Positions 11,937 to 24,074 are shown, counted from the stretch's first letter. The stretch: DNA of 64,000 nt from Lineus longissimus (GCF_910592395.1 NC_088322.1:5825431-5889430), one strand, 5' to 3'. Notes: generated from the sequence alone by a model not told the origin. Numbers and translations: made by a program.

Positions 11937-13815
11937 GACGGCTCGAACCAGTCATTTTTGCAATAGGCACCTCGCACCTCGCACTTCGTCCCTTTTGGGG
12001 ACGAAGTGCGAGGTGGGGACTTCGTCCCTTTTCGGGACGAAGTATTAGTCTAGACTGCAGCCATCTCCCCTCGTACTTACGCCCATCATACAGAGAAGGA
12101 CATCATTGGAAGAATTCTCGTTATTCTCTCAGCTATCATCAGTTATAGTCTGAATGGACCTCATCCAGACGTGAGGTGGGTATAAGGACTTACGAGCAAT
12201 CACGAAAGGAGGTCTCAAACCGACTTGGATGGCCAATATCACTTAATACCCATTGTCCGCTCAAATGATGCAGAGACGAAACATAACAGATTCTAATGAG
12301 TCAGGGTGCCGCTTCGAGTATCCTGCATTGAGAATGGTTTCAAAGGCCATTCATGTCTAAGAATAGTCTCTCTGCCAACAGAGATGTACAGGGATGTGGT
12401 ACATAGGCGCTTGATGATATTCGAATCATAGCAGAGCAAAGCGATCGTACCTACAATCAGACACCCCCACACAGAACACATAGAACGCTGGGGATAAAGG
12501 AGCGATAGGGTGCACCTAAAATTTGGAATAAAAACCAGTATTTGACCACTTAGGGTCATATTTGGCCAAAAAGTGTTAAAATGGCTCTTTTGACTTGAGT
12601 GGTTCAGAAAAGACTGCTGTTTTCGGCATCAGCACACCTGTGTACATTGAATAGGCCGCCAAAACCTCCTTAACTAAAATTCTAATCAGGAGCCAATAGT
12701 TACAATCAAAATATGGCAATTTTTTTGCAAAAAAAAGGTTAAAATGGCTATTTTGTCTTGACTAGTGGTGCAAATAAGACTGCTATTTTAGAATGAACGC
12801 CCCTTTTTACATAGAGTAGGCCTAAGCCTGTCAAAACACCCTTATTTATAATTCTGATTAAAGGCCTCTGTCTCTTGGAGTACTTGTTCCGCAGATTGTG
12901 TCAATTATTTATTTCGGAGCTGATCAATCGCTATGAATTTGATATCTTCACGCACCTGTGATTTACTCTTCGGATCGTGGACGAGGTAAACAAGGTGGCA
13001 CCCCTGTTAGCAATCATGGAATGATGTAGTTACGGAAATCAAGAGCTTTTTCCACAGTTAATTTTGAGGACAACAACAAAGTTTCCCGAAGACATCTCTT
13101 GTAGCATCCTGAGGAAATCAGGGAATAATGTCAGCACGGTGGATAACCGTAGCGATTTGGCGACCAATATGTACGGTTCAGCGAACTTCCGTTTTGCTCA
13201 AATTTTCAAGGTAGCACACCTTTTTACAATTTTCGGTAAGTTCCTGTGGTTTAATCCGGTTCTGCTCATAATGCATCATCATCAGTCGTTGTAGTTTATA
13301 TCAGTATGCCCTTGTGGTTCTGACTTGGAGAAACAGAGCTAATATTCACGTTGAAATGTAGAAATTTGATGATCTTCAAAGACCTCATTTTATGGCGAAG
13401 CGTCTAAAAATTGACGCCATTTTTGCATGGCTATTATGTACTACAAAGCTCACAATAAAGACTCACGAAGTAACAAGTAATATGCATGCCCTTTTGCTGA
13501 GATACAGTGCAAAATATGTTGACTTCATGAAAGTGTACGATGTTTAGCGATATTACTGTACACCGGTTTAGCAATGTAACGCACTGAAAGTGTACGGGTT
13601 GTATGGTTCAACGATTAAAAAATATTTATCGCATTTCACGTAATATGGCCCAGACAGTCATAATTCCCAATCTAAAAGGTAACTTTACTACCAATAGTCG
13701 ATCGTTTTTGCCTTCGAGGCGTGGGAATTGTCTTCAATTAGCCAACTATTTTACTCTATTTCAGGAGCAATGTTTCTTCACAACTTTTGTTAGAAATAAA
13801 TTTTCGGAGACAAAA
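11937..13815 (+). repeat. Fragmentary cassette unit 0, left part
   Basis: From the hairpin at 11975 onward this segment parallels unit B at about 33785-35600: the GGACCTCATCCAGACGTGAG block, then a conserved ORF (13064-13294), then an acceptor-like TTTACTCTATTTCAG near 13750. Homology is continuous apart from a 160-bp insertion present only in unit B. A shorter version of the start (18700-18950) is present in unit A. The conserved ORF also occurs at 34651-34914, but no function is recognised. Confidence 0.7.
11975..12041. repeat. Double hairpin at the head of the cassette repeat
   Basis: An 18-bp perfect stem (11975-11992 with 11998-12015) has a 5-nt loop. A second hairpin, GACTTCGTCCC with GGGACGAAGT, follows. 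Single-hairpin versions built on the same CGTCCCTTTT(T/A/G)GGGACGAAGT core occur at about 18553-18575 and 30480-30505. This could be a transposon end or a terminator-like fold. No function is shown by the sequence. Confidence 0.75.
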
Positions 13816-13995
13816 TAGCTTCTTCTACTTGAAATTTAGATATTTCGCATTCAAAATAGTTATTGCAATGTGAACGAAATTCATTTCTGACACAGTTACT
13901 GATCTCAGTTTGTTCCTCATCCAGATCTAAAGTGTCAGTCATTATAACACTGTAATGAGACCCAAACTCATTGGAGTGAGTGTAGATGAGCAGTT
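13816..13995. other. Short spacer before a LINE fragment
   Basis: No feature is recognised. It separates the unit 0 repeat from the truncated LINE copy that follows on the minus strand. Confidence 0.4.
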
Positions 13996-14011
13996 TTTAG
14001 CATAACTTTGC

Positions 14012-14794
14012 TTAAGAGTGTTCCAGAACTTTCCACTGTCTCCGGAGCGGAAAAAGCCCATTCAATGTCCGAATGGTCTTATTACACACATTCTGGATGG
14101 CTACTCTAGACGCTTTGCGGAATTGTTTCTTAGCATGTTTCCAACAAACAAACACGGCACCGTCTCTAGGCCTATCGTTCATCACCCACAGCCTCCACCA
14201 GAATGACTTGGTATCGCGGAGATAGCTCAGGTCTGAAGACCAATGAGCCTTAGGACGAAATGCGCTAGTCGCACAGCATTTTGACTCTCGAGCTGCGATG
14301 TGAATGCTATCGTTGAGGACAGCAAACATGCTATCAACGTTCTGTTGCGCCGACTTTCTGTCCGGATGACTAGGAGCGCATACATTAACAAATTTTAGCT
14401 TGTCCTCAAGAATTGATCGATATTTGAGACGATTGGACGGCACTTTCCAGTTACAGAGGCCCGTTTGGTCACTATGCTTACAGCGTTCAGGCGTTCCAGA
14501 ATCATCAACGTGGACGTTAAAGGAAAACTGCAAGGGGAGATGATCACTCACATTCCCATCTTCCAGCGGCACGATCACGCAATCACAACTATCGTATCTA
14601 GGCGTCAACACATGATCAATCCATGTGTATACACCACGTTTAATACAAGAATACGTGTACTTTACTGACTGCGGCGTTCCTATGTCAGCTGCTGTGAGGT
14701 CATTCGAGGTGATGAAGTCATACAGTAGCTTTGACTGCCTGGAGAAGCCTCTGGTTCTGTACCAGTGACGCGAAAGGGTGTCACCATGAGGCAA
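14012..14794 (-). pseudogene. LINE endonuclease fragment (APE type)
   Basis: It carries the C-terminal APE endonuclease motifs RGVYTWIDHVL and NVSDHLPL, followed by the linker toward reverse transcriptase (AHWSSDLSYLRD, FWWRLW). The frame stops before any reverse transcriptase motif. It is homologous to 21706-20339 in copy b. Confidence 0.8.
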
Positions 14795-15408
14795 CTGGGC
14801 GTTAAAGTCACCACATATTCGTATAGGAGAAATAGGACCATATTTATCCAGAAACGACTGCAGCCCGTCTAGACACTCAATAAAGGGGGCTAGGCTTGCT
14901 CCGGGCTCCTCAAAATAGTCTTGGCATATGATTCATTTGGAATGTCTAGTCTGAATGACCTGTAGTGTTCTTTATCGGCGAGCAGTTCGACACCACAGTT
15001 TTTCACCTCGACAATGTGATCAGCGACATCCTGTATAGAATGCGCCGGGTTCACTCGACCAAGGTAGGCTGCTTTCGTCGGTGGCAGCGTAGGCTCCTTG
15101 GTGGCCAGTGGCCTCTTATTGGATTTATCAACCGCAGGTTTCAGTACACTCTTCAGTTTACTCTTCTTTCTCCTGTTGCGTTTACGTTTTGGCACGGTAA
15201 AGTCGTTGGGACCAACCTCGTCGGGAATGGGGTCCTCAGAAGATTCCTCAGAAGAGGAATCTTCGCAAGTCTCCACTGGTAGACCAGGGACAGTAGAGAC
15301 AATTTCAGTAACTTCCTCGTCCACATCTGCAGGATTGAGGTTGCTATCTCTGAGCGCCTGCTCTAAACGCCTATTGTCTTCTCTCAAGTTTCTGGCCTCA
15401 ACCTCCAG

Positions 15409-15984
15409 CTAACCGACTCTCTGTTTTAAATCTGTTAGTTCCGATATCAAGTCCGCAAGTTGGATAACGGGCTGTTCCTCAGAAGCGCAGACCGTATCCC
15501 CTTTGTAGATCTTATCAAGTTCCTTAGCGGGTATCCGGTTCACCACGCTGTAACCCAGATGAAATATATCCTCAACAAGTTTATGTTTCACCTGCCTATT
15601 TATGAGCCGTTTTTCCTTAAGTTGCGGAAAAAGGCCAATACAGGCCTTACACAGCACTTTTCGAATCTCCGTCAGAGTGTTCAGTTCTAGTGTAGTCAAA
15701 GCCTCCCGTACGGAATTCTGGTTATATTGAAACGTAGTCTCGATAGACTGAATGAACACATCAACAAAGTCAGCACTGTCCTTTAGCTTCAGCAGCTCCG
15801 AGAGATCTAGCGGCTTCTTCTTATTGGCCCCCGTCACTGACCCTCCATGCTCAGGGAAGCGGGACTTATTGCACTTTGCACACAGCCATAGGTCGCACAA
15901 CCTCCATTCGATCGGCCCCTTGTCCTCGTCCTCGTGAGGACAAGGCCCATTCGGTAATCCTGCACACACCTTCATACTGTTCAC
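15409..15984 (-). pseudogene. LINE ORF1 N-terminal region
   Basis: The frame is open for 191 codons. Cysteine pairs near the N-terminus (CAGLPNGPCPHE, LCAKCNK) suggest a zinc-binding finger. It is followed by helical sequence with a VKHKLVEDIFHLGYSVVN segment that is similar in the LINE c ORF1 (43569-42898). The frame ends in a stop at the point where the rest of ORF1 continues in another frame (15387-14890). The protein probably binds the LINE RNA. It is no longer intact. Confidence 0.65.
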
Positions 15985-16284
15985 TAGGTGTGACGCACAA
16001 TACTAATATGAAGTGTCTATAGTCAATGTATAGGACCCTACAGTGCAGAGTGTGTATATTACCTGTACACTCAGTGCATAGCACAGGCAAATGTCCGACA
16101 AGTTTTTAGTCACTTCAAAATTTCGTTAATTTCCCTCGATACCGTATCTATCCTTACTCCTCGTTAGTTTATTACCACACTGTCACGTTCCGATTCGTTA
16201 AACTTGCACTAAAATTTAATTTTGCCCTTTGAAATTGCATAAAAAGTTGATTTTGAATGGAGTAGAATGACCGATATGTTTTAC

Positions 16285-17080
16285 TTATACAGTGGCGCCA
16301 CTTACTACTTGTGCACGTGTGGAACATCAAAATACATTCACTAGTAGAGGCTTTTCCGACTTCTTAACAGTTTCTCTAACTTTTCCTGATTTATCCGACA
16401 AAAGTCCGACATTGTCCGACTTTTCCCAAAAAGTAAAAAAACCTGTGAAAAATATTAGGGCTTCCCAAAATAGGGCATTAAAGATCAAAGGCCTCACTTT
16501 CCAAAATAGGACATTTGACATTTAAGATCAGAGGCCTGTGTTGGATTGGGTTAATGAGGTGACCTAATTGAGTGAGCTAACTAGTATTTACACTTATGGT
16601 CACTTATAGGTCTTTGATCCTTATTAAAGCCCTAATCGCCAACTCTACTACGTGACAGTACATCGGCAGCGCTCGTGTTTCTACGAGGAATATTTTTATC
16701 ACTCAGTCATACCATACCCATGCATTTTGACCACAAGATTTCGACTTTGCTGAAAGTACTTGAAATATTAGCAATAAACAATGGGTGAGCCTATGTGAAC
16801 CATACAATACCAAATGTGCAAGCCGACGAATGTCTTGCACCTAATCACTGCTTGGAGATGAAGACAGATAACGGACACCACACGGTCGAAGACCTGGCCA
16901 AGGTTAACTGGAGGAAGTTTGGGGCTGCCTGCTGCGCATGAAGTCGACTGGTCATGTGCGTAGCTAGTCTTCCGGTCGGGGAGGCTGTCTTGGGGCGGGT
17001 TGGCTAATTGACACATTCGGCCTGAATCATCGATCATAAATATATACATGTAAGACATTATTTTGGTGACTTCTGCGGCA
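16285..17080 (+). repeat. Fragmentary cassette unit 0, right part
   Basis: It begins TTGTGCACGTGTGGAACATC and corresponds to 24955-25515 (unit A), 44191-44579 (unit B) and 47398-47960 (unit C). It contains the repeated CCGACAAAAGTCCGACATTG motif and then an ATGGGTGAGCCTATGTGAAC block. No protein is recognised. Confidence 0.75.
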
Positions 17081-17443
17081 TCTGACCCTCCCCCCCCCCC
17101 CCCCGCGCTGCCTAACTAGCTTTGCCCAAAGCTGGCAATGGTGATCATAAGTCAACCTCACAATTGTGATGTTTCATTTTACACACTTATTGATCCTCAT
17201 GACGAAATACGCTGCAATCGATAGTCGGGTATATATACAACAATCTATAGGACAAACTTATAGTCCTTTGAAAGTTTGCCTCGTTGGCTCACCGAACAGA
17301 GCATTATACAATGGACACTATTTTTGTGCTACAAGCATCATCACTTTTAATTTGGCTTACTGATCAACGTTCCTCAATGCATAGGGGATCACTCAGATCA
17401 ATCTGTATCATACGTCGATGATAATCGGGTTTCTTCTGCGGAA

Positions 17444-17537
17444 ATGACAAGCATGCAACGTCTGCTGCATTCCCGTGTGTGGCTGTCAATCACCATTACC
17501 TTGGTAACAGCGTCAGACCGATGTCAAAATATGGAGC
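17444..17537 (+). CDS. Signal-peptide exon, LamG-PAN cassette unit A
   Basis: The exon runs from ATG to a GTGAGT donor and encodes 31 residues with a hydrophobic core (WLSITITLVTA), as in a secretion signal. It ends in phase 1. Its homologue in unit B is at 29971-30055. The signal peptide of the minus-strand LamG-PAN gene also ends in phase 1. In unit A the LamG exon downstream is frameshifted, so this exon probably belongs to a pseudogene. Confidence 0.5.
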
Positions 17538-17611
17538 GTGAGTACCACTATATACATACTTAGTGCTCTCTATCGCATTTCCCCACTCATACTCGATATT
17601 TTCTCTTCAAA

Positions 17612-18333
17612 GATGAACCCAAGAGATTCATTCCTGATCGCAGCCACCTCCCCTCGAGCCCAAAGATGAACCCAACAGATTCATTCCTGATCGCACCCAC
17701 GTCCCCTCGAGCCCAAAGATGAACCCAACCGATTCATTCCTGACCGCAGCCTCCTCCCCTCGTGCCCAAAAATGAACCCAACCAATTCATTCCTGACCGA
17801 GGCCACCTCCCATCGACCCAAAAGATGAACCCAAGAGATTCATTCCTGACCGCAGCCTCCTCCCCTCGAGCCCAAAGATGAACCCAACATATTCATTCCT
17901 GATCGCACCCACGACCCCTCAAGCCCAAAGATGAACCCAACCGATTCATTCCTGACCGCAGCCTCCTCCCCTCGTGCCCAAAAATGAACCCAACCAATTC
18001 ATTCCTGACCGAGGCCACCTCCCATCGACCCAAATGATGAACCCAACCGATTCATTCCTGATCGCAGCCACCTCCCCTCGAGCCCAAAGATGAACCCAAC
18101 AGATTCATTCCTGATCGCACCCACCTCCCCTCGAGCCCAAAGATGAACCCAACCGATTCATTCCTGACCGCAGCCTCCTCCCCTCGCGCCCAAAAATGAA
18201 CCCAACCGATTCATTCCTGACCGAGGCCACCTCCCATCGACCCAAAAGATGAACCCAACCGATTCATTCCTGATCGCAGCCACCTCCCCTCGAGCCCAAA
18301 GATGAACCCAACAGATTCATTCCTGACCGCAGC
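17612..18333 (+). repeat. 53-bp minisatellite with a four-unit higher-order period
   Basis: There are nearly 14 copies of a 53-bp unit (GATGAACCCAACCGATTCAT and so on). Diagnostic variants recur every four units: a CGCAGCCACC form, a CGCACCCAC form, a CGCAGCCTCC form, and a CGAGGCCACCTCCCATCGAC form. This gives a higher-order repeat of about 212 bp. The homologous site in unit B (30128-30262) has only two to three units. Confidence 0.9.
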
Positions 18334-18950
18334 TAGCCCATTATATAGCCTCGATCCGCTACGCTGTACATCGAGCCTATGTGTAAGCTCGAAAAAAAGC
18401 CAGGAATTCCAGCCGAAACGCATTTGAGCTTGAGCCATGATGAAAAACAGGAAAACCCCTCGGTGTCAAAATAGTTTGACGTCACAAGGCTAGCCAACCA
18501 ATCAGGCCACTGTTTCGGCAACAAATCATTTTCGCAATAGACACCTCGCAACTCGTCCCTTTTAGGGACGAAGTACTGGTCTAGACCACAGCCACCTCCT
18601 CTCGTACTTCCGCCCATCAAACAGAGAAGGATATCGTTGGAAGAATTCTCGTCTGAGGACATTCTCGTTCCTCTTTCAGCTATCATCAGTTTTAGTCTGA
18701 ATTGACCTCATCCAGACGTGAGGTGGTTCTATGGACATTCTCGTTCCTCTTTCAGCAATCATCAGTTATAGTCTGAATGGACCTCATCTAGACGTAAGGT
18801 GGGTATATGGACTTACAAACAATCACGAAAGGACGTCTCAAACCGACTTTGATGGCTAATATCACTTAATACCCATTGTCCGCTCAAATGATGCAGAGAC
18901 GAAACATAACAGATTCTAATGAGTCAGGATGCCGCTTCGAGCCCAGGCCG
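18334..18950 (+). repeat. Unit A hairpin and flanking repeat
   Basis: It is homologous to 30263-30655 plus 33785-33940 in unit B and to 11937-12330. It includes the hairpin near 18553-18575 and a partly duplicated TCTCGTTCCTCTTTCAGC block. A deletion then joins CGCTTCGAG directly to CCCAGGCCG, which are 1.8 kb apart in unit B (33940 and 35760). Confidence 0.65.
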
Positions 18951-19404
18951 TTATTTTTTATTTATTTATTTATTTATTAAAACCTCCAGTTAAGGAGAAT
19001 CAAATATTTTACAAGTTTAGAACTACATGTACAACCTAACAAGTTGAATCAAAACACTCGTGTAAGTAATCTGACCATGGTGTGCTCGGCTGAACCCCTC
19101 GTGTCGTACCCGCTGCTGAGGAGGAGACTGCGTAATGAGTCCGCAATCCCATCCTCTGCAGCGGGGACAGCCGGACGGTCAGTCGAGCGACACCGATGAG
19201 AAAACGCTAGGGAAGCGGGCGCCAAGCCGAGATCGATTACAGAATCCAGAAGGGTGCCCTTTGTGCACCCAGCGCCAGAGGCCCACTTAGCCAGAAGAAC
19301 ACAGTTCAGGGCTCTGGCGGGGGAATCGTGCCGAAAGATTAGTTTGAAGAGGGAACACTTCGAATCGTTGATGCTGTTGCTGATACTTTCAATTCCAAGG
19401 GCTT

Positions 19405-20007
19405 TTAGTAGTTTGGAATGATGTCTTCTCTTAGGAAGACCCAGGAGGCATTTAACTTGGTTGCTCTGGAATCTTTCAAGAAGTTGCTTCTCTGTGGTAC
19501 GCAAATATAAAAGTGACAACCATATGTGAGAATGGGTCGGACAGTACTGTTCCATAAAAACATATTTACCTCACTAGACAAACCTGGGTAACACATCCCG
19601 TCCTTGAGTAAACCATAAACTCTACAGCGTGCGGCCGAGACCCTTTTCTCAACATGAGAGCCCCCCGTAAGACCAGCATTAAAGTTGACTCCAAGGATGT
19701 CAGCTTCTTCTACATTCAAAATGGGATCGGGACCTAGCAACCAAAAAGGGCTCTGCTCAAATTTGTTAGCCCCAAAGACTACACACCGTGTTTTGGCTAT
19801 TCCAAAGGTGAAACGCCATCTAACAGCGTAGGCAAAGCACATGTCAATAAGAGCCTGTAAACCAGGGGTAGTGGCAGCCAGTAGCGTCACATCATCAGCA
19901 AATGCAAAATTGTTAAAAATATGTTTAGCTATACATAGCCAATGCTCTGACTTAGAAAGGTCAGTCAAGAGATCATCAAGGAACATAATGAAAAAGGTAG
20001 GTGACAA
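19405..20007 (-). pseudogene. LINE b reverse transcriptase catalytic region
   Basis: It contains FIMFLDDLL and the catalytic AFADDVTLLA (FADD form of the YxDD box), followed by thumb-like sequence (ILGVNFNAG, RVSAARCRVYGLL). The frame shifts near 19480 to the tail ORF at 19555-19049. Confidence 0.8.
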
Positions 20008-20338
20008 CAGACTACCTTGACGGATACCTCTAGTTACCTGAAAGTAGTCACAAGATTGCCCGTTCCATTTAAATTAATGTACATGTACCATGAATACAGG
20101 AAGAGCCAGTGGCACAGAGGAATTCTATGTATCAACTTGTAAAAAAGACCATCGTGCCAGACCTTGTCGAAACATTTGTGTGCATCATGACTACAGACAT
20201 ACACCGGACTACCATTACCGTTGAAATACCTAATACTGTCATGGAGGAAGGAACAAGCGTGGTCAATGTCAATGACCAATTGTCAAAGACCTTCACGAAA
20301 CCCAAATTGGGTATCACAACAATTCACAGAATCAGGTT

Positions 20339-21706
20339 TCAGAATACTTTCCATTTGGAAAAGTTAGTACCCGCAGTTATAGGTCGATAATTGGCGGGAT
20401 CGTCAGGGTTCAAATTAGTTTTCTTCAGGACCGGCACAAACACCCCAAGGCACATATCAGACTCATGGTGATTGTGCCAGCTAAGCATGGCCGAGAACAG
20501 GCTGGCTAGTACATCACATAGGGTGGGCGATAAACCACACTGCAAATGTTTGGAGGTAACGCCATCTATGCCAGCAGATTTACCACGCTTGAGGGCCAAA
20601 ATGGCTTTGTGAACCAGTTCCGAGCTAATAACAACCTTGTCATGACTAAATACATTCGCCTCATATCTACTTCTAACTTGTTCACTCACAGCAGCTTGCT
20701 CGGGATCATGATCGTAATCATCTTGCATAATAGAGCTGAAATGATCCGAAAAAGTTTCAGTAAGTGCCGTTCTTTTGGCCGGTGGCCTTCTTCTCAATAA
20801 ATTCCAAAACCTGCCCATATTCTTGGCTCGAAAATGACCATCAAGAGTCCTAACAGGCTGACGGAACACCTTTCTTACACACTGGCGCGAGGATCTGCGA
20901 AACTTCTTTTTGGCGAACTTATAACAGTCAAAGACAGCCCCCTGTCTGGGCCTGCCATTATCACACCAAATTTGCCACCAAAACCTTTTGACATCTCTCA
21001 AATAAGATAGGTCAGCACTCCAGTGAGTTTTAGGTTTATACCGACGCGAAACAGCACATCCCGCATGTTTGGCAGCACTTCTGATGCCTCCTACTGCAGA
21101 TTTAAACATACAATCAACCATAGAATTGGCTTCGACCCTATTCGTAATAGATTCGAGTTTGCCAATCGGTATCTTGGACAATTCTTCACACAAAAGAGAG
21201 TTATACAGAGCACACTTCTCACTATTGTCACATCGTATAAACTCACTGGCGCACTGAGGGAAACGGGTGCCGTTGAACTTAGCCCGAGCAGAACATGTTA
21301 ACATAAACCTCAGTGGCAAATGGTCGCTGACATTACAAGCCTCCTGGTCCACAATCTTACAGTCACAGTTATCATAGCCAAAACACAAAACATGATCAAT
21401 CCAGGTATATACTCCTCTTTTATGGCAGAAATACGTGTAATCGGATGTCTGACTAGAATTCAAGTCCGCACAAACCATGTCATTGGAACAGATAAAATCA
21501 AACAGTAACTTCGAATACATGTTAAAACCTTTGCACTTGAACCACGAGCGCCCAAGTGTATCGCCACGGGGCAGCTTGGTATTAAAATCACCACACACCT
21601 TTAAAGGGGCAGCAGCACCAATTTCATCAATACACGACTGAATGCCATCAAGACACTCAATATAAGTAGCCACATTGTCATGTGTGGTACTTTCAAAGTA
21701 TGGCAT
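20339..21706 (-). pseudogene. LINE b ORF2: endonuclease C-terminus to early reverse transcriptase
   Basis: The frame is open for 455 codons. Motifs in order: CGDFNTKLP, YTWIDHVL, NVSDHLPL (endonuclease), the linker FWWQIWCDNGRPR, then reverse transcriptase blocks KRGKSAGIDGV and NPDDPANYRPI. The frame is lost at about 20340. The next block (SHDAHKCFDKVWHDGL) is in another frame at 20279-20034. The intact polyprotein would be cytoplasmic and act in target-primed reverse transcription. Confidence 0.85.
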
Positions 21707-23282
21707 GTAGACAAAATTGTTTGTACAACAGTAGAACCATCACAGAGGGAGACACAGATAAGGCGGTCATTATCAATATCAATTTCCCGCCAGGTTAGGC
21801 CATCAATGTTCTTGCAAATAATAGCGATCCCGCCAAAGGGTCTGCCTACATGGTGTTCATTAACGTCAGTCATACTTGACTTTGAAAATATGTTATACGA
21901 AGAGGGGTCAAACGTGGAGTCAACGGCGGCCAGAGCATCGGAAATCATTGGCAGCTCAAGAGGGGTTAGCCAGGTCTCAGATAGGCATAGGACTGAGCAG
22001 CCCCGGAGTCTCTTAACTATGTACGGTGCACTGGCCTTTAAGGGCAGAGACCTGTATTCATCCACGACCGGAAGTGTGGCACAGTCACATAGAGCTTATC
22101 AAAATGTCAAGTTGTGGTAAATACATGGCTGGGATGGACCAAAGCGGAATTAATTCTCAATCTGTGGTTGATTCTTAATCTACAGAGTCAGGCCATCACA
22201 GAAATATGCTTTTTGATAATATATTTAAGAAAATGTGGTCTCACTGGTCAGTTTAGAACTTGTACTTTGACAGGGCCATATCAATGCGCCAGTGACGTTT
22301 TGATGGACATGGTGTACGGAAATCTTTTTTTCTCAGGCAATCGGTATTGGAATTTCTTAAAACTTTATTATGCTATTGGCAAAGGGTTCTTCTTGACACA
22401 TATAAAACTTTGTGCAGATTGATTGGTCCAATGAGTACTTTTTTTACCAAAACCTATGCACAACAATGTACACGTAATGTACACATGTTTTAATAGAGGA
22501 CTCTGGCCTTAAGCCATGACAGTTAAAACTCTCACAGTACACAATACGTCTATCGGACTGTTCATCCTTGCTGTTAGAACCAGCGGTGGGACCGGTTATC
22601 CCAGTACTGACCTTCGTTCCCGTATTGTCCTTCATATTGTCCTTCATAGTCGGGACCGTTATCCCTAAACTCGGTGAATCTGCCTCCGTTACGGTTACTA
22701 TTGTATGAGTGGCGTCCGTTGAACGAATTTCGAGACCGGCCCGCCGTATGCCGAGGGCCGCGCGAACGGTATTCCTGGCGGCTGGAGTACCCTGACCGTT
22801 TCGAGTTGTCGCCGCCAGGCTTTCGGAATATCCAATTTGAAAGATCGGTAATGTTGTTTATCGGCAAGCAGCTCCACTTCATAGCCCCCCACCCCCCACC
22901 CCGAGGACGACAATGTGGGTCTTTATATCGCGTACTGAGTGAGTAGGGCTGACGCGCCCTAAGTAGGCCGATTTTGTGGAGGGTACCGACGGAGCTGGTT
23001 TCGTCGAGGCCTTCAAAGCAGGTTCAGCCCGTCTCCGCTTCCTTCGTTTTTGATTCCGCCGCTGGGCTGTCGGAACGGTGAACCCGGACAGATCAACGTC
23101 AACAGTAGCATCGGCCGAAGTGGCAGACGAATCTGGCAGTCCAGTAGCACTCTCGTGTCCCGACTCCAGCTCAGCACCACCAACTGTGTCCATTTCGGCC
23201 TCAGACACTTCCGAATCACATTCCTCCGAATCCTCCGAATCACTGCAAACTACAGCGCCAACGCCAACGTTATACTGCTTTT

Positions 23283-23473
23283 CAATTCACGCCGTCTGCT
23301 TGAGTGCTTAAGCGGCTATTCCTTGAACCGTACATTTGGTCGCTAAATCGCTACGGTTATCCACCGTGGTTAGCAGGACCGGAGAACGTTAACCAATAAT
23401 TTCCTCACGATGCTCTTAACTAGCGTGAAGTAACATGATTTCATTTTCATTTTATTACTTGTTCATTATTCAG
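23283..23473 (+). repeat. Unit A spacer before the LamG exon
   Basis: It matches 35815-35862 plus 37144-37279 in unit B, that is, the same sequence without the solo LTR. It includes an inverted copy of part of 13100-13180 (ACCGTACATTTGGTCGCTAA versus its reverse complement), so the cassette has terminal-inverted-repeat-like blocks on either side of the long intron. Confidence 0.6.
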
Positions 23474-23490
23474 AATCACTGGTAACGCAG

Positions 23491-24050
23491 CTTACGTTCA
23501 CTCAGTCATATTCCGGTCTGTCTTGATAATTAGGGAAAACACGGCAAGGATCACAATTCCAAGATTCGAAATGAGAGGCTTTAGTTTCACTATAACTTTT
23601 TATATTTACATACTCGAAGATAATAGAGTGGCGATGCTACTAGGTGACTGGACAACACCACACCAGTTTTCCTTTCAGTATTTTCAAAACGAATTCGCGT
23701 TTCGCCTCTTTAAGGTTTCTTTTAAACATCTCATTCGCCTGCATTGCAAAATTAAAGATACCTTATTAAACGTGCTGCGGTGGACATCTGTCGTTGTGAC
23801 TTGGGACCGTCGAGAGCGTACAGCAGCGATGTATCTGAATGGTCAAGTTGTCCAAAGGCAACATGTCATGGGAAATAACCTGGACAGTGTTTACAACGAG
23901 CATGAGCGGTATCAGCTCGGGTGGAAGGGGGTTGTCAGGATTATAAAGTCGATGGAATTGGTGTGTTTAACGGATCCATGAGTAGCCTCCGTGCTTATCA
24001 CCATGCACTTTCTCCAAGCAATGTCAAGAAGTTCCATAGCGCCAGTAGGT
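23491..24050 (+). pseudogene. LamG-like exon, unit A, frameshifted
   Basis: The LamG/concanavalin-like fold signature VTWDRRERTAAMYLNGQ is present. Compared with units B and C, one base is missing near 23935 (GGGGGTTGTCAGG against GGGGGATTGGCACG). The frame then stops after CLTDP at 23981, although the rest of the exon (MSSLRAYHHALSPSNV) is still readable in the original frame. Acceptor candidates are 23474 and 23491. The donor-like AG|GTGTAC is at about 24049. Confidence 0.7.
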
Positions 24051-24074
24051 GTACGCGATGTTATAACTTATATC

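Larger units (their letters stand above)
13996..16020 (-). mobile_element. LINE copy a: ORF1 plus endonuclease fragment, no reverse transcriptase
   Basis: ORF1 (15984-15409, continuing in a second frame at 15387-14890) has an N-terminal C-x2-C zinc-binding segment (LCAKCNKSRF) and then helical, charged sequence. It is joined abruptly near 14890 to the middle of an APE-type endonuclease (14794-14012) with GDFN, YTWIDHVL and SDHLPL motifs. The ORF1 C-terminus, the endonuclease N-terminus and the whole reverse transcriptase are missing. Losing the 3' half is unusual for a LINE insertion, which is normally 5'-truncated, so later deletion is likely. Copies b and c are relatives. Confidence 0.8.
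18951..23267 (-). mobile_element. LINE copy b: nearly full coding capacity, several frameshifts
   Basis: Read on the minus strand: the C-terminal part of ORF1 (23208-22879, RG-rich tail 22882-22574), the endonuclease N-terminus with the SETW motif (22065-21601), the rest of the endonuclease plus early reverse transcriptase (21706-20339), and reverse transcriptase pieces (20279-20034 and 20007-19405). The RT pieces include a catalytic FADD box in AFADDVTLL. The C-terminal tail follows (19555-19049). The 3' end is GGAGGTTTTAATAAATAAAT and so on, a (TAAA)n tail at 18952-18979. The ORF1 start is missing, so it is 5'-truncated. The tail and protein order fit the CR1/Jockey group broadly. I do not assign a clade. 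Confidence 0.85.

Noticed and set aside
18333-18686. Minus-strand ORF shared with 30290-30616 (similar proteins of about 110 residues)
   Set aside because: It spans the hairpin repeat, and the LamG gene signal exon of the same cassette is on the opposite strand. Similarity is explained by the duplicated DNA, and the frame is not kept in the third copy near 12100.
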